Shown here: piece by piece, positions 52,532 through 63,715 of the stretch
Layout: every line of letters starts with the position of its first letter
How positions within the stretch are numbered: position 1 is the first letter of the stretch
NCBI RefSeq assembly: GCF_024679245.1
Contig: NC_090184.1
Location: forward strand, 5,001 to 69,000
Origin: Pseudorasbora parva
Lineage: Eukaryota > Chordata > Actinopteri > Cypriniformes > Gobionidae
Direction: 5' to 3'
DNA length: 64,000 nucleotides
Program-made: the position numbers and the translations under genes
Notes under the pieces: model-generated
What the model was told of the DNA's origin: nothing
Database searches by the model: none
Seen by the model: the letters and a program-made list of their open reading frames with translations, nothing else

Positions 52532-52588
52532 TTCGGGCTCGCCTGAAGAAGGCTAGATAAATAGCCGAAACGTCGCGATATGCCCGAA
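52532..52588 (+). ncRNA. Hammerhead ribozyme, unit 2
   Basis: Unchanged core and stems; predicted cleavage after 52574, 841 nt from that of unit 1. Confidence 0.72.
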
Positions 52589-53371
52589 AACTTATATAAA
52601 TAAGCTTAAAAAAATAAACTGCCGGCATCATTTGAGGGTGTGGTGCGTCCGAGCACATGGTTTATTTTTCTCCGTCCATACAGACGTTGAGTTAGACCTA
52701 TTTTAGGTCAACATATGACAAATAAAACAATTAATAAATAAGCAGCCGGCATCATTTAAGGGTGTGATGCGTCTGAGCGCAATGCTTATTTATTTTTCTC
52801 CGTCCATGCAGACGTTGAGATTAATTAGAATATGCCCCTTACCTAACACGCACTAAAACCTACCCCTGTTTTTTGGCGCAGACCCCTCCCTGAAATAGCC
52901 CGGGTCATCATAGCCCTAGCTGGGATTTTTTACAGTGACCACAAAAATGTCTTGACCATGCGCTGGCTTTCCTCGATGAGTGTTGGCTGTCGTGTATGAT
53001 TTAGGTGTATGTGTGAGACTCGTGGCGGCCAGTACAACTCTGGACAGTGCATAACCGTTTCCGAATCCTTCGGGATTCGGATCCTGGATTTCATTCCCCT
53101 AACTCAGCCCGTGCCGAGACGTCTGGACCTCGTGTTGACCACATACTTACCTGAATTGTACACGAAGGTGCCTACTTACCCGTTGTAAGTGCCTGCTGTT
53201 CCAGATTATTCGACGGGACCCTGTAAAAAATTAAAAAACATCAGTTTGTGTTAAAAAACAGTTTATGAAGCATTATACAATGCTGAACGTGGGAATTGGT
53301 CGCTGGGTGAGGGGCCCCGCCCTCCTAGCCTATATAAGCTGGAGGGGACAGGGTCAAATTCCCTTTTGTCA

Positions 53372-53428
53372 TTCGGGCTCGCCTGAAGAAGGCTAGATAA
53401 ATAGCCGAAACGTCGCGATATGCCCGAA
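53372..53428 (+). ncRNA. Hammerhead ribozyme, unit 3
   Basis: Unchanged; predicted cleavage after 53414 (840 nt spacing because of the lost T). Confidence 0.72.
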
Positions 53429-54212
53429 AACTTATATAAATAAGCTTAAAAAAATAAACTGCCGGCATCATTTGAGGGTGTGGTGCGTCCGAGCACATGG
53501 TTTATTTTTCTCCGTCCATACAGACGTTGAGTTAGACCTATTTTAGGTCAACATATGACAAATAAAACAATTAATAAATAAGCAGCCGGCATCATTTAAG
53601 GGTGTGATGCGTCTGAGCGCAATGCTTATTTATTTTTCTCCGTCCATGCAGACGTTGAGATTAATTAGAATATGCCCCTTACCTAACACGCACTAAAACC
53701 TACCCCTGTTTTTTGGCGCAGACCCCTCCCTGAAATAGCCCGGGTCATCATAGCCCTAGCTGGGATTTTTTACAGTGACCACAAAAATGTCTTGACCATG
53801 CGCTGGCTTTCCTCGATGAGTGTTGGCTGTCGTGTATGATTTAGGTGTATGTGTGAGACTCGTGGCGGCCAGTACAACTCTGGACAGTGCATAACCGTTT
53901 CCGAATCCTTCGGGATTCGGATCCTGGATTTTCATTCCCCTAACTCAGCCCGTGCCGAGACGTCTGGACCTCGTGTTGACCACATACTTACCTGAATTGT
54001 ACACGAAGGTGCCTACTTACCCGTTGTAAGTGCCTGCTGTTCCAGATTATTCGACGGGACCCTGTAAAAAATTAAAAAACATCAGTTTGTGTTAAAAAAC
54101 AGTTTATGAAGCATTATACAATGCTGAACGTGGGAATTGGTCGCTGGGTGAGGGGCCCCGCCCTCCTAGCCTATATAAGCTGGAGGGGACAGGGTCAAAT
54201 TCCCTTTTGTCA

Positions 54213-54269
54213 TTCGGGCTCGCCTGAAGAAGGCTAGATAAATAGCCGAAACGTCGCGATATGCCCGAA
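54213..54269 (+). ncRNA. Hammerhead ribozyme, unit 4
   Basis: Unchanged; predicted cleavage after 54255. Confidence 0.72.
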
Positions 54270-55053
54270 AACTTATATAAATAAGCTTAAAAAAATAAAC
54301 TGCCGGCATCATTTGAGGGTGTGGTGCGTCCGAGCACATGGTTTATTTTTCTCCGTCCATACAGACGTTGAGTTAGACCTATTTTAGGTCAACATATGAC
54401 AAATAAAACAATTAATAAATAAGCAGCCGGCATCATTTAAGGGTGTGATGCGTCTGAGCGCAATGCTTATTTATTTTTCTCCGTCCATGCAGACGTTGAG
54501 ATTAATTAGAATATGCCCCTTACCTAACACGCACTAAAACCTACCCCTGTTTTTTGGCGCAGACCCCTCCCTGAAATAGCCCGGGTCATCATAGCCCTAG
54601 CTGGGATTTTTTACAGTGACCACAAAAATGTCTTGACCATGCGCTGGCTTTCCTCGATGAGTGTTGGCTGTCGTGTATGATTTAGGTGTATGTGTGAGAC
54701 TCGTGGCGGCCAGTACAACTCTGGACAGTGCATAACCGTTTCCGAATCCTTCGGGATTCGGATCCTGGATTTTCATTCCCCTAACTCAGCCCGTGCCGAG
54801 ACGTCTGGACCTCGTGTTGACCACATACTTACCTGAATTGTACACGAAGGTGCCTACTTACCCGTTGTAAGTGCCTGCTGTTCCAGATTATTCGACGGGA
54901 CCCTGTAAAAAATTAAAAAACATCAGTTTGTGTTAAAAAACAGTTTATGAAGCATTATACAATGCTGAACGTGGGAATTGGTCGCTGGGTGAGGGGCCCC
55001 GCCCTCCTAGCCTATATAAGCTGGAGGGGACAGGGTCAAATTCCCTTTTGTCA

Positions 55054-55110
55054 TTCGGGCTCGCCTGAAGAAGGCTAGATAAATAGCCGAAACGTCGCGA
55101 TATGCCCGAA
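55054..55110 (+). ncRNA. Hammerhead ribozyme, unit 5
   Basis: Unchanged; predicted cleavage after 55096. Confidence 0.72.
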
Positions 55111-55894
55111 AACTTATATAAATAAGCTTAAAAAAATAAACTGCCGGCATCATTTGAGGGTGTGGTGCGTCCGAGCACATGGTTTATTTTTCTCCGTCCA
55201 TACAGACGTTGAGTTAGACCTATTTTAGGTCAACATATGACAAATAAAACAATTAATAAATAAGCAGCCGGCATCATTTAAGGGTGTGATGCGTCTGAGC
55301 GCAATGCTTATTTATTTTTCTCCGTCCATGCAGACGTTGAGATTAATTAGAATATGCCCCTTACCTAACACGCACTAAAACCTACCCCTGTTTTTTGGCG
55401 CAGACCCCTCCCTGAAATAGCCCGGGTCATCATAGCCCTAGCTGGGATTTTTTACAGTGACCACAAAAATGTCTTGACCATGCGCTGGCTTTCCTCGATG
55501 AGTGTTGGCTGTCGTGTATGATTTAGGTGTATGTGTGAGACTCGTGGCGGCCAGTACAACTCTGGACAGTGCATAACCGTTTCCGAATCCTTCGGGATTC
55601 GGATCCTGGATTTTCATTCCCCTAACTCAGCCCGTGCCGAGACGTCTGGACCTCGTGTTGACCACATACTTACCTGAATTGTACACGAAGGTGCCTACTT
55701 ACCCGTTGTAAGTGCCTGCTGTTCCAGATTATTCGACGGGACCCTGTAAAAAATTAAAAAACATCAGTTTGTGTTAAAAAACAGTTTATGAAGCATTATA
55801 CAATGCTGAACGTGGGAATTGGTCGCTGGGTGAGGGGCCCCGCCCTCCTAGCCTATATAAGCTGGAGGGGACAGGGTCAAATTCCCTTTTGTCA

Positions 55895-55951
55895 TTCGGG
55901 CTCGCCTGAAGAAGGCTAGATAAATAGCCGAAACGTCGCGATATGCCCGAA
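55895..55951 (+). ncRNA. Hammerhead ribozyme, unit 6
   Basis: Unchanged; predicted cleavage after 55937. Confidence 0.72.
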
Positions 55952-56735
55952 AACTTATATAAATAAGCTTAAAAAAATAAACTGCCGGCATCATTTGAGG
56001 GTGTGGTGCGTCCGAGCACATGGTTTATTTTTCTCCGTCCATACAGACGTTGAGTTAGACCTATTTTAGGTCAACATATGACAAATAAAACAATTAATAA
56101 ATAAGCAGCCGGCATCATTTAAGGGTGTGATGCGTCTGAGCGCAATGCTTATTTATTTTTCTCCGTCCATGCAGACGTTGAGATTAATTAGAATATGCCC
56201 CTTACCTAACACGCACTAAAACCTACCCCTGTTTTTTGGCGCAGACCCCTCCCTGAAATAGCCCGGGTCATCATAGCCCTAGCTGGGATTTTTTACAGTG
56301 ACCACAAAAATGTCTTGACCATGCGCTGGCTTTCCTCGATGAGTGTTGGCTGTCGTGTATGATTTAGGTGTATGTGTGAGACTCGTGGCGGCCAGTACAA
56401 CTCTGGACAGTGCATAACCGTTTCCGAATCCTTCGGGATTCGGATCCTGGATTTTCATTCCCCTAACTCAGCCCGTGCCGAGACGTCTGGACCTCGTGTT
56501 GACCACATACTTACCTGAATTGTACACGAAGGTGCCTACTTACCCGTTGTAAGTGCCTGCTGTTCCAGATTATTCGACGGGACCCTGTAAAAAATTAAAA
56601 AACATCAGTTTGTGTTAAAAAACAGTTTATGAAGCATTATACAATGCTGAACGTGGGAATTGGTCGCTGGGTGAGGGGCCCCGCCCTCCTAGCCTATATA
56701 AGCTGGAGGGGACAGGGTCAAATTCCCTTTTGTCA

Positions 56736-56792
56736 TTCGGGCTCGCCTGAAGAAGGCTAGATAAATAGCCGAAACGTCGCGATATGCCCGAA
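56736..56792 (+). ncRNA. Hammerhead ribozyme, unit 7
   Basis: Unchanged; predicted cleavage after 56778. Confidence 0.72.
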
Positions 56793-57576
56793 AACTTATA
56801 TAAATAAGCTTAAAAAAATAAACTGCCGGCATCATTTGAGGGTGTGGTGCGTCCGAGCACATGGTTTATTTTTCTCCGTCCATACAGACGTTGAGTTAGA
56901 CCTATTTTAGGTCAACATATGACAAATAAAACAATTAATAAATAAGCAGCCGGCATCATTTAAGGGTGTGATGCGTCTGAGCGCAATGCTTATTTATTTT
57001 TCTCCGTCCATGCAGACGTTGAGATTAATTAGAATATGCCCCTTACCTAACACGCACTAAAACCTACCCCTGTTTTTTGGCGCAGACCCCTCCCTGAAAT
57101 AGCCCGGGTCATCATAGCCCTAGCTGGGATTTTTTACAGTGACCACAAAAATGTCTTGACCATGCGCTGGCTTTCCTCGATGAGTGTTGGCTGTCGTGTA
57201 TGATTTAGGTGTATGTGTGAGACTCGTGGCGGCCAGTACAACTCTGGACAGTGCATAACCGTTTCCGAATCCTTCGGGATTCGGATCCTGGATTTTCATT
57301 CCCCTAACTCAGCCCGTGCCGAGACGTCTGGACCTCGTGTTGACCACATACTTACCTGAATTGTACACGAAGGTGCCTACTTACCCGTTGTAAGTGCCTG
57401 CTGTTCCAGATTATTCGACGGGACCCTGTAAAAAATTAAAAAACATCAGTTTGTGTTAAAAAACAGTTTATGAAGCATTATACAATGCTGAACGTGGGGA
57501 TTGGTCGCTGGGTGAGGGGCCCCGCCCTCCTAGCCTATATAAGCTGGAGGGGACAGGGTCAAATTCCCTTTTGTCA

Positions 57577-57633
57577 TTCGGGCTCGCCTGAAGAAGGCTA
57601 GATAAATAGCCGAAACGTCGCGATATGCCCGAA
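57577..57633 (+). ncRNA. Hammerhead ribozyme, unit 8
   Basis: Unchanged; predicted cleavage after 57619. The upstream CCAAT box is in the GATTGG form. Confidence 0.72.
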
Positions 57634-58417
57634 AACTTATATAAATAAGCTTAAAAAAATAAACTGCCGGCATCATTTGAGGGTGTGGTGCGTCCGAGCA
57701 CATGGTTTATTTTTCTCCGTCCATACAGACGTTGAGTTAGACCTATTTTAGGTCAACATATGACAAATAAAACAATTAATAAATAAGCAGCCGGCATCAT
57801 TTAAGGGTGTGATGCGTCTGAGCGCAATGCTTATTTATTTTTCTCCGTCCATGCAGACGTTGAGATTAATTAGAATATGCCCCTTACCTAACACGCACTA
57901 AAACCTACCCCTGTTTTTTGGCGCAGACCCCTCCCTGAAATAGCCCGGGTCATCATAGCCCTAGCTGGGATTTTTTACAGTGACCACAAAAATGTCTTGA
58001 CCATGCGCTGGCTTTCCTCGATGAGTGTTGGCTGTCGTGTATGATTTAGGTGTATGTGTGAGACTCGTGGCGGCCAGTACAACTCTGGACAGTGCATAAC
58101 CGTTTCCGAATCCTTCGGGATTCGGATCCTGGATTTTCATTCCCCTAACTCAGCCCGTGCCGAGACGTCTGGACCTCGTGTTGACCACATACTTACCTGA
58201 ATTGTACACGAAGGTGCCTACTTACCCGTTGTAAGTGCCTGCTGTTCCAGATTATTCGACGGGACCCTGTAAAAAATTAAAAAACATCAGTTTGTGTTAA
58301 AAAACAGTTTATGAAGCATTATACAATGCTGAACGTGGGGATTGGTCGCTGGGTGAGGGGCCCCGCCCTCCTAGCCTATATAAGCTGGAGGGGACAGGGT
58401 CAAATTCCCTTTTGTCA

Positions 58418-58474
58418 TTCGGGCTCGCCTGAAGAAGGCTAGATAAATAGCCGAAACGTCGCGATATGCCCGAA
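58418..58474 (+). ncRNA. Hammerhead ribozyme, unit 9
   Basis: Unchanged; predicted cleavage after 58460. GATTGG upstream as in unit 8. Confidence 0.72.
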
Positions 58475-59258
58475 AACTTATATAAATAAGCTTAAAAAAA
58501 TAAACTGCCGGCATCATTTGAGGGTGTGGTGCGTCCGAGCACATGGTTTATTTTTCTCCGTCCATACAGACGTTGAGTTAGACCTATTTTAGGTCAACAT
58601 ATGACAAATAAAACAATTAATAAATAAGCAGCCGGCATCATTTAAGGGTGTGATGCGTCTGAGCGCAATGCTTATTTATTTTTCTCCGTCCATGCAGACG
58701 TTGAGATTAATTAGAATATGCCCCTTACCTAACACGCACTAAAACCTACCCCTGTTTTTTGGCGCAGACCCCTCCCTGAAATAGCCCGGGTCATCATAGC
58801 CCTAGCTGGGATTTTTTACAGTGACCACAAAAATGTCTTGACCATGCGCTGGCTTTCCTCGATGAGTGTTGGCTGTCGTGTATGATTTAGGTGTATGTGT
58901 GAGACTCGTGGCGGCCAGTACAACTCTGGACAGTGCATAACCGTTTCCGAATCCTTCGGGATTCGGATCCTGGATTTTCATTCCCCTAACTCAGCCCGTG
59001 CCGAGACGTCTGGACCTCGTGTTGACCACATACTTACCTGAATTGTACACGAAGGTGCCTACTTACCCGTTGTAAGTGCCTGCTGTTCCAGATTATTCGA
59101 CGGGACCCTGTAAAAAATTAAAAAACATCAGTTTGTGTTAAAAAACAGTTTATGAAGCATTATACAATGCTGAACGTGGGAATTGGTCGCTGGGTGAGGG
59201 GCCCCGCCCTCCTAGCCTATATAAGCTGGAGGGGACAGGGTCAAATTCCCTTTTGTCA

Positions 59259-59315
59259 TTCGGGCTCGCCTGAAGAAGGCTAGATAAATAGCCGAAACGT
59301 CGCGATATGCCCGAA
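59259..59315 (+). ncRNA. Hammerhead ribozyme, unit 10
   Basis: Unchanged; predicted cleavage after 59301. Confidence 0.72.
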
Positions 59316-60099
59316 AACTTATATAAATAAGCTTAAAAAAATAAACTGCCGGCATCATTTGAGGGTGTGGTGCGTCCGAGCACATGGTTTATTTTTCTCC
59401 GTCCATACAGACGTTGAGTTAGACCTATTTTAGGTCAACATATGACAAATAAAACAATTAATAAATAAGCAGCCGGCATCATTTAAGGGTGTGATGCGTC
59501 TGAGCGCAATGCTTATTTATTTTTCTCCGTCCATGCAGACGTTGAGATTAATTAGAATATGCCCCTTACCTAACACGCACTAAAACCTACCCCTGTTTTT
59601 TGGCGCAGACCCCTCCCTGAAATAGCCCGGGTCATCATAGCCCTAGCTGGGATTTTTTACAGTGACCACAAAAATGTCTTGACCATGCGCTGGCTTTCCT
59701 CGATGAGTGTTGGCTGTCGTGTATGATTTAGGTGTATGTGTGAGACTCGTGGCGGCCAGTACAACTCTGGACAGTGCATAACCGTTTCCGAATCCTTCGG
59801 GATTCGGATCCTGGATTTTCATTCCCCTAACTCAGCCCGTGCCGAGACGTCTGGACCTCGTGTTGACCACATACTTACCTGAATTGTACACGAAGGTGCC
59901 TACTTACCCGTTGTAAGTGCCTGCTGTTCCAGATTATTCGACGGGACCCTGTAAAAAATTAAAAAACATCAGTTTGTGTTAAAAAACAGTTTATGAAGCA
60001 TTATACAATGCTGAACGTGGGAATTGGTCGCTGGGTGAGGGGCCCCGCCCTCCTAGCCTATATAAGCTGGAGGGGACAGGGTCAAATTCCCTTTTGTCA

Positions 60100-60156
60100 T
60101 TCGGGCTCGCCTGAAGAAGGCTAGATAAATAGCCGAAACGTCGCGATATGCCCGAA
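60100..60156 (+). ncRNA. Hammerhead ribozyme, unit 11
   Basis: Unchanged; predicted cleavage after 60142. Confidence 0.72.
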
Positions 60157-60940
60157 AACTTATATAAATAAGCTTAAAAAAATAAACTGCCGGCATCATT
60201 TGAGGGTGTGGTGCGTCCGAGCACATGGTTTATTTTTCTCCGTCCATACAGACGTTGAGTTAGACCTATTTTAGGTCAACATATGACAAATAAAACAATT
60301 AATAAATAAGCAGCCGGCATCATTTAAGGGTGTGATGCGTCTGAGCGCAATGCTTATTTATTTTTCTCCGTCCATGCAGACGTTGAGATTAATTAGAATA
60401 TGCCCCTTACCTAACACGCACTAAAACCTACCCCTGTTTTTTGGCGCAGACCCCTCCCTGAAATAGCCCGGGTCATCATAGCCCTAGCTGGGATTTTTTA
60501 CAGTGACCACAAAAATGTCTTGACCATGCGCTGGCTTTCCTCGATGAGTGTTGGCTGTCGTGTATGATTTAGGTGTATGTGTGAGACTCGTGGCGGCCAG
60601 TACAACTCTGGACAGTGCATAACCGTTTCCGAATCCTTCGGGATTCGGATCCTGGATTTTCATTCCCCTAACTCAGCCCGTGCCGAGGCGTCTGGACCTC
60701 GTGTTGACCACATACTTACCTGAATTGTACACGAAGGTGCCTACTTACCCGTTGTAAGTGCCTGCTGTTCCAGATTATTCGACGGGACCCTGTAAAAAAT
60801 TAAAAAACATCAGTTTGTGTTAAAAAACAGTTTATGAAGCATTATACAATGCTGAACGTGGGAATTGGTCGCTGGGTGAGGGGCCCCGCCCTCCTAGCCT
60901 ATATAAGCTGGAGGGGACAGGGTCAAATTCCCTTTTGTCA

Positions 60941-60997
60941 TTCGGGCTCGCCTGAAGAAGGCTAGATAAATAGCCGAAACGTCGCGATATGCCCGAA
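60941..60997 (+). ncRNA. Hammerhead ribozyme, unit 12
   Basis: Unchanged; predicted cleavage after 60983. Confidence 0.72.
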
Positions 60998-61506
60998 AAC
61001 TTATATAAATAAGCTTAAAAAAATAAACTGCCGGCATCATTTGAGGGTGTGGTGCGTCCGAGCACATGGTTTATTTTTCTCCGTCCATACAGACGTTGAG
61101 TTAGACCTATTTTAGGTCAACATATGACAAATAAAACAATTAATAAATAAGCAGCCGGCATCATTTAAGGGTGTGATGCGTCTGAGCGCAATGCTTATTT
61201 ATTTTTCTCCGTCCATGCAGACGTTGAGATTAATTAGAATATGCCCCTTACCTAACACGCACTAAAACCTACCCCTGTTTTTTGGCGCAGACCCCTCCCT
61301 GAAATAGCCCGGGTCATCATAGCCCTAGCTGGGATTTTTTACAGTGACCACAAAAATGTCTTGACCATGCGCTGGCTTTCCTCGATGAGTGTTGGCTGTC
61401 GTGTATGATTTAGGTGTATGTGTGAGACTCGTGGCGGCCAGTACAACTCTGGACAGTGCATAACCGTTTCCGAATCCTTCGGGATTCGGATCCTGGATTT
61501 TCATTC

Positions 61507-61650
61507 CCCTAACCCTAACCCTAACCCTAACCCTAACCCTAACCCTAACCCTAACCTAACCCTAACCCTAACCCTAACCCTAACCCTAACCCTAACCCTA
61601 ACCCTAACCTAACCCTAACCCTAACCCTAACCCTAACCCTAACCCTAACC
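61507..61650. repeat. Interstitial telomeric sequence at the 3' edge of the 841 bp array
   Basis: Begins within the unit's own CATTCCCCTAAC, which continues as CCCTAA repeats where tandem units continue with TCAGCCCG. It includes two CCTAA variants. The right end joins CCCCTTACC of the diverged array by a C-run overlap. Confidence 0.95.
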
Positions 61651-62187
61651 CCTTACCTAACACGCACTAAAACCTACCCCTGTTTTTTGGCACAGACCCC
61701 TCCCTGAAATAGCCCGGGTCATCATAGCCCTAGCTGGGATTTTTTACAGAGACCACAAAAATGTCTTGACCATGCGCTGGCTTTCCTCGATAAGTGTTGG
61801 CTGTCGTGTATGATTTGGGTGTATGTGTGAGACTCGTGGCGGCCAGTACAACTCTGGACAGTGCATAACCGTTTCCGAATCCTTCGGGATTCGGATCCTG
61901 GATTTTCATTCCCCTAACTCAGCCCGTGCCGAGGCGTCTGGACCTCGTGTTGACCACATACTTACCTGAATTGTACACGAAGGTGCCTACTTACCCGTTG
62001 TAAGTGCCTGCTGTTCCAGATTATTCGATGGGACCCTGTAAAAAATTAAAAACAACATCAGTTTGTGTTAAAAACAGTTTATGACGCATTATACAATGCT
62101 GAACGTGGGGATTGGTCGCTGGGTGAGGGGCCCCGCCCTCCTAGCCTATATAAGCTGGAGGGGACAGGGTCAAATTCCCCTTTGCCA

Positions 62188-62244
62188 TTCGGGCTCGCCT
62201 GAAGAAGGCTAGATAAATAGCCGAAACGTCGCGATATGCCCGAA
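62188..62244 (+). ncRNA. Hammerhead ribozyme, diverged unit 1
   Basis: Core, stems and GTC site are identical to the main array although flanking bases differ; predicted cleavage after 62230. Confidence 0.72.
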
Positions 62245-63029
62245 AACTTATATAAATAAGCCTAAAAAAATAAACTGCCGGCATCATTTGAGGGTGTGGT
62301 GCGTCCGAGCACATGGTTTATTTTTCTCCGTCCATACAGACGTTGAGACAGACCTATTTTAGGTCATTATATGGCAAATAAAATTATTAATAAATAAGCA
62401 GCCGGCATCATTTGAGGGTGTGATGCGTCTGAGCGCAATGTTTATTTATTTTTCTCCGTCCATACAGACGTCGAGATTAATTCGAATATGCCCCTTACCT
62501 AACACGCACTAAAACCTACCCCTGTTTTTTGGCACAGACCCCTCCCTGAAATAGCCCGGGTCATCATAGCCCTAGCTGGGATTTTTTACAGAGACCACAA
62601 AAATGTCTTGACCATGCGCTGGCTTTCCTCGATAAGTGTTGGCTGTCGTGTATGATTTGGGTGTATGTGTGAGACTCGTGGCGGCCAGTACAACTCTGGA
62701 CAGTGCATAACCGTTTCCGAATCCTTCGGGATTCGGATCCTGGATTTTCATTCCCCTAACTCAGCCCGTGCCGAGGCGTCTGGACCTCGTGTTGACCACA
62801 TACTTACCTGAATTGTACACGAAGGTGCCTACTTACCCGTTGTAAGTGCCTGCTGTTCCAGATTATTCGATGGGACCCTGTAAAAAATTAAAAACAACAT
62901 CAGTTTGTGTTAAAAACAGTTTATGACGCATTATACAATGCTGAACGTGGGGATTGGTCGCTGGGTGAGGGGCCCCGCCCTCCTAGCCTATATAAGCTGG
63001 AGGGGACAGGGTCAAATTCCCTTTTGCCA

Positions 63030-63086
63030 TTCGGGCTCGCCTGAAGAAGGCTAGATAAATAGCCGAAACGTCGCGATATGCCCGAA
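63030..63086 (+). ncRNA. Hammerhead ribozyme, diverged unit 2
   Basis: Same fold; predicted cleavage after 63072, 842 nt from its neighbour. Confidence 0.72.
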
Positions 63087-63595
63087 AACTTATATAAATA
63101 AGCCTAAAAAAATAAACTGCCGGCATCATTTGAGGGTGTGGTGCGTCCGAGCACATGGTTTATTTTTCTCCGTCCATACAGACGTTGAGACAGACCTATT
63201 TTAGGTCATTATATGGCAAATAAAATTATTAATAAATAAGCAGCCGGCATCATTTGAGGGTGTGATGCGTCTGAGCGCAATGTTTATTTATTTTTCTCCG
63301 TCCATACAGACGTCGAGATTAATTCGAATATGCCCCTTACCTAACACGCACTAAAACCTACCCCTGTTTTTTGGCACAGACCCCTCCCTGAAATAGCCCG
63401 GGTCATCATAGCCCTAGCTGGGATTTTTTACAGAGACCACAAAAATGTCTTGACCATGCGCTGGCTTTCCTCGATAAGTGTTGGCTGTCGTGTATGATTT
63501 GGGTGTATGTGTGAGACTCGTGGCGGCCAGTACAACTCTGGACAGTGCATAACCGTTTCCGAATCCTTCGGGATTCGGATCCTGGATTTTCATTC

Positions 63596-63715
63596 CCCTA
63601 ACCCTAACCCTAACCCCTAACCCTAACCCTAACCCTAACCCTAACCCTAACCCTAACCCTAACCCTAACCCTCTAACCCTAACCCTAACCCTAACCCTAA
63701 CCCTAACCCTAACCC
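63596..63715. repeat. Interstitial telomeric sequence between the sister array and the Penelope-like ORF
   Basis: CCCTAA repeats with CCCCTAA and CCCTCTAA variants. The left edge is the repeat family's CCCCTAAC; the right edge abuts a 5'-truncated retroelement ORF. Confidence 0.95.

Larger units (their letters stand above)
51397..61506 (+). mobile_element. 841 bp tandem array, 12 units; hammerhead-bearing, Penelope-related
   Basis: Twelve head-to-tail units start at 51397, 52238, 53079, 53919, 54760, 55601, 56442, 57283, 58124, 58965, 59806 and 60647. All are 841 bp except the third (840 bp, one T lost). They are almost identical: unit 1 has a C-to-T near 51490, units 8 and 9 share GGGGATTGG, and unit 12 has GCCGAGGCG as in the diverged array. 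Each unit has promoter motifs, a minimalist hammerhead ribozyme, two paralogous structured modules and a UUCG hairpin, but no open frame of note. Hammerhead motifs of this form are known from the flanking repeats of Penelope-like elements, and a Penelope-type ORF fragment lies in the same orientation at 63715. The array could be a nonautonomous derivative or a retrozyme-like repeat. Confidence 0.75.
61651..63595 (+). mobile_element. Diverged 842 bp sister array: one 5'-truncated and two full units
   Basis: A truncated unit (61651-61892) begins at CTTACCTAACACGC, followed by full units starting at 61893 and 62735. It ends at CATTCCCCTAAC next to telomere repeats, the same point as the main array. 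It differs from the main units by scattered changes (GGCACAGACC, TTACAGAGACC, GAGACAGACC, AATTCGAATATG), a few percent overall. The promoter motifs, hammerhead and UUCG hairpin are intact, so they have persisted while other bases changed. Its position nearer the centromere is consistent with it being older. Confidence 0.75.

Noticed and set aside
51397..63595. CRISPR-like or simple satellite interpretation of the regular array
   Set aside because: The repeats are contiguous without spacers and lie in a eukaryotic subtelomere. Preserved promoter and RNA folds make a plain satellite less likely.
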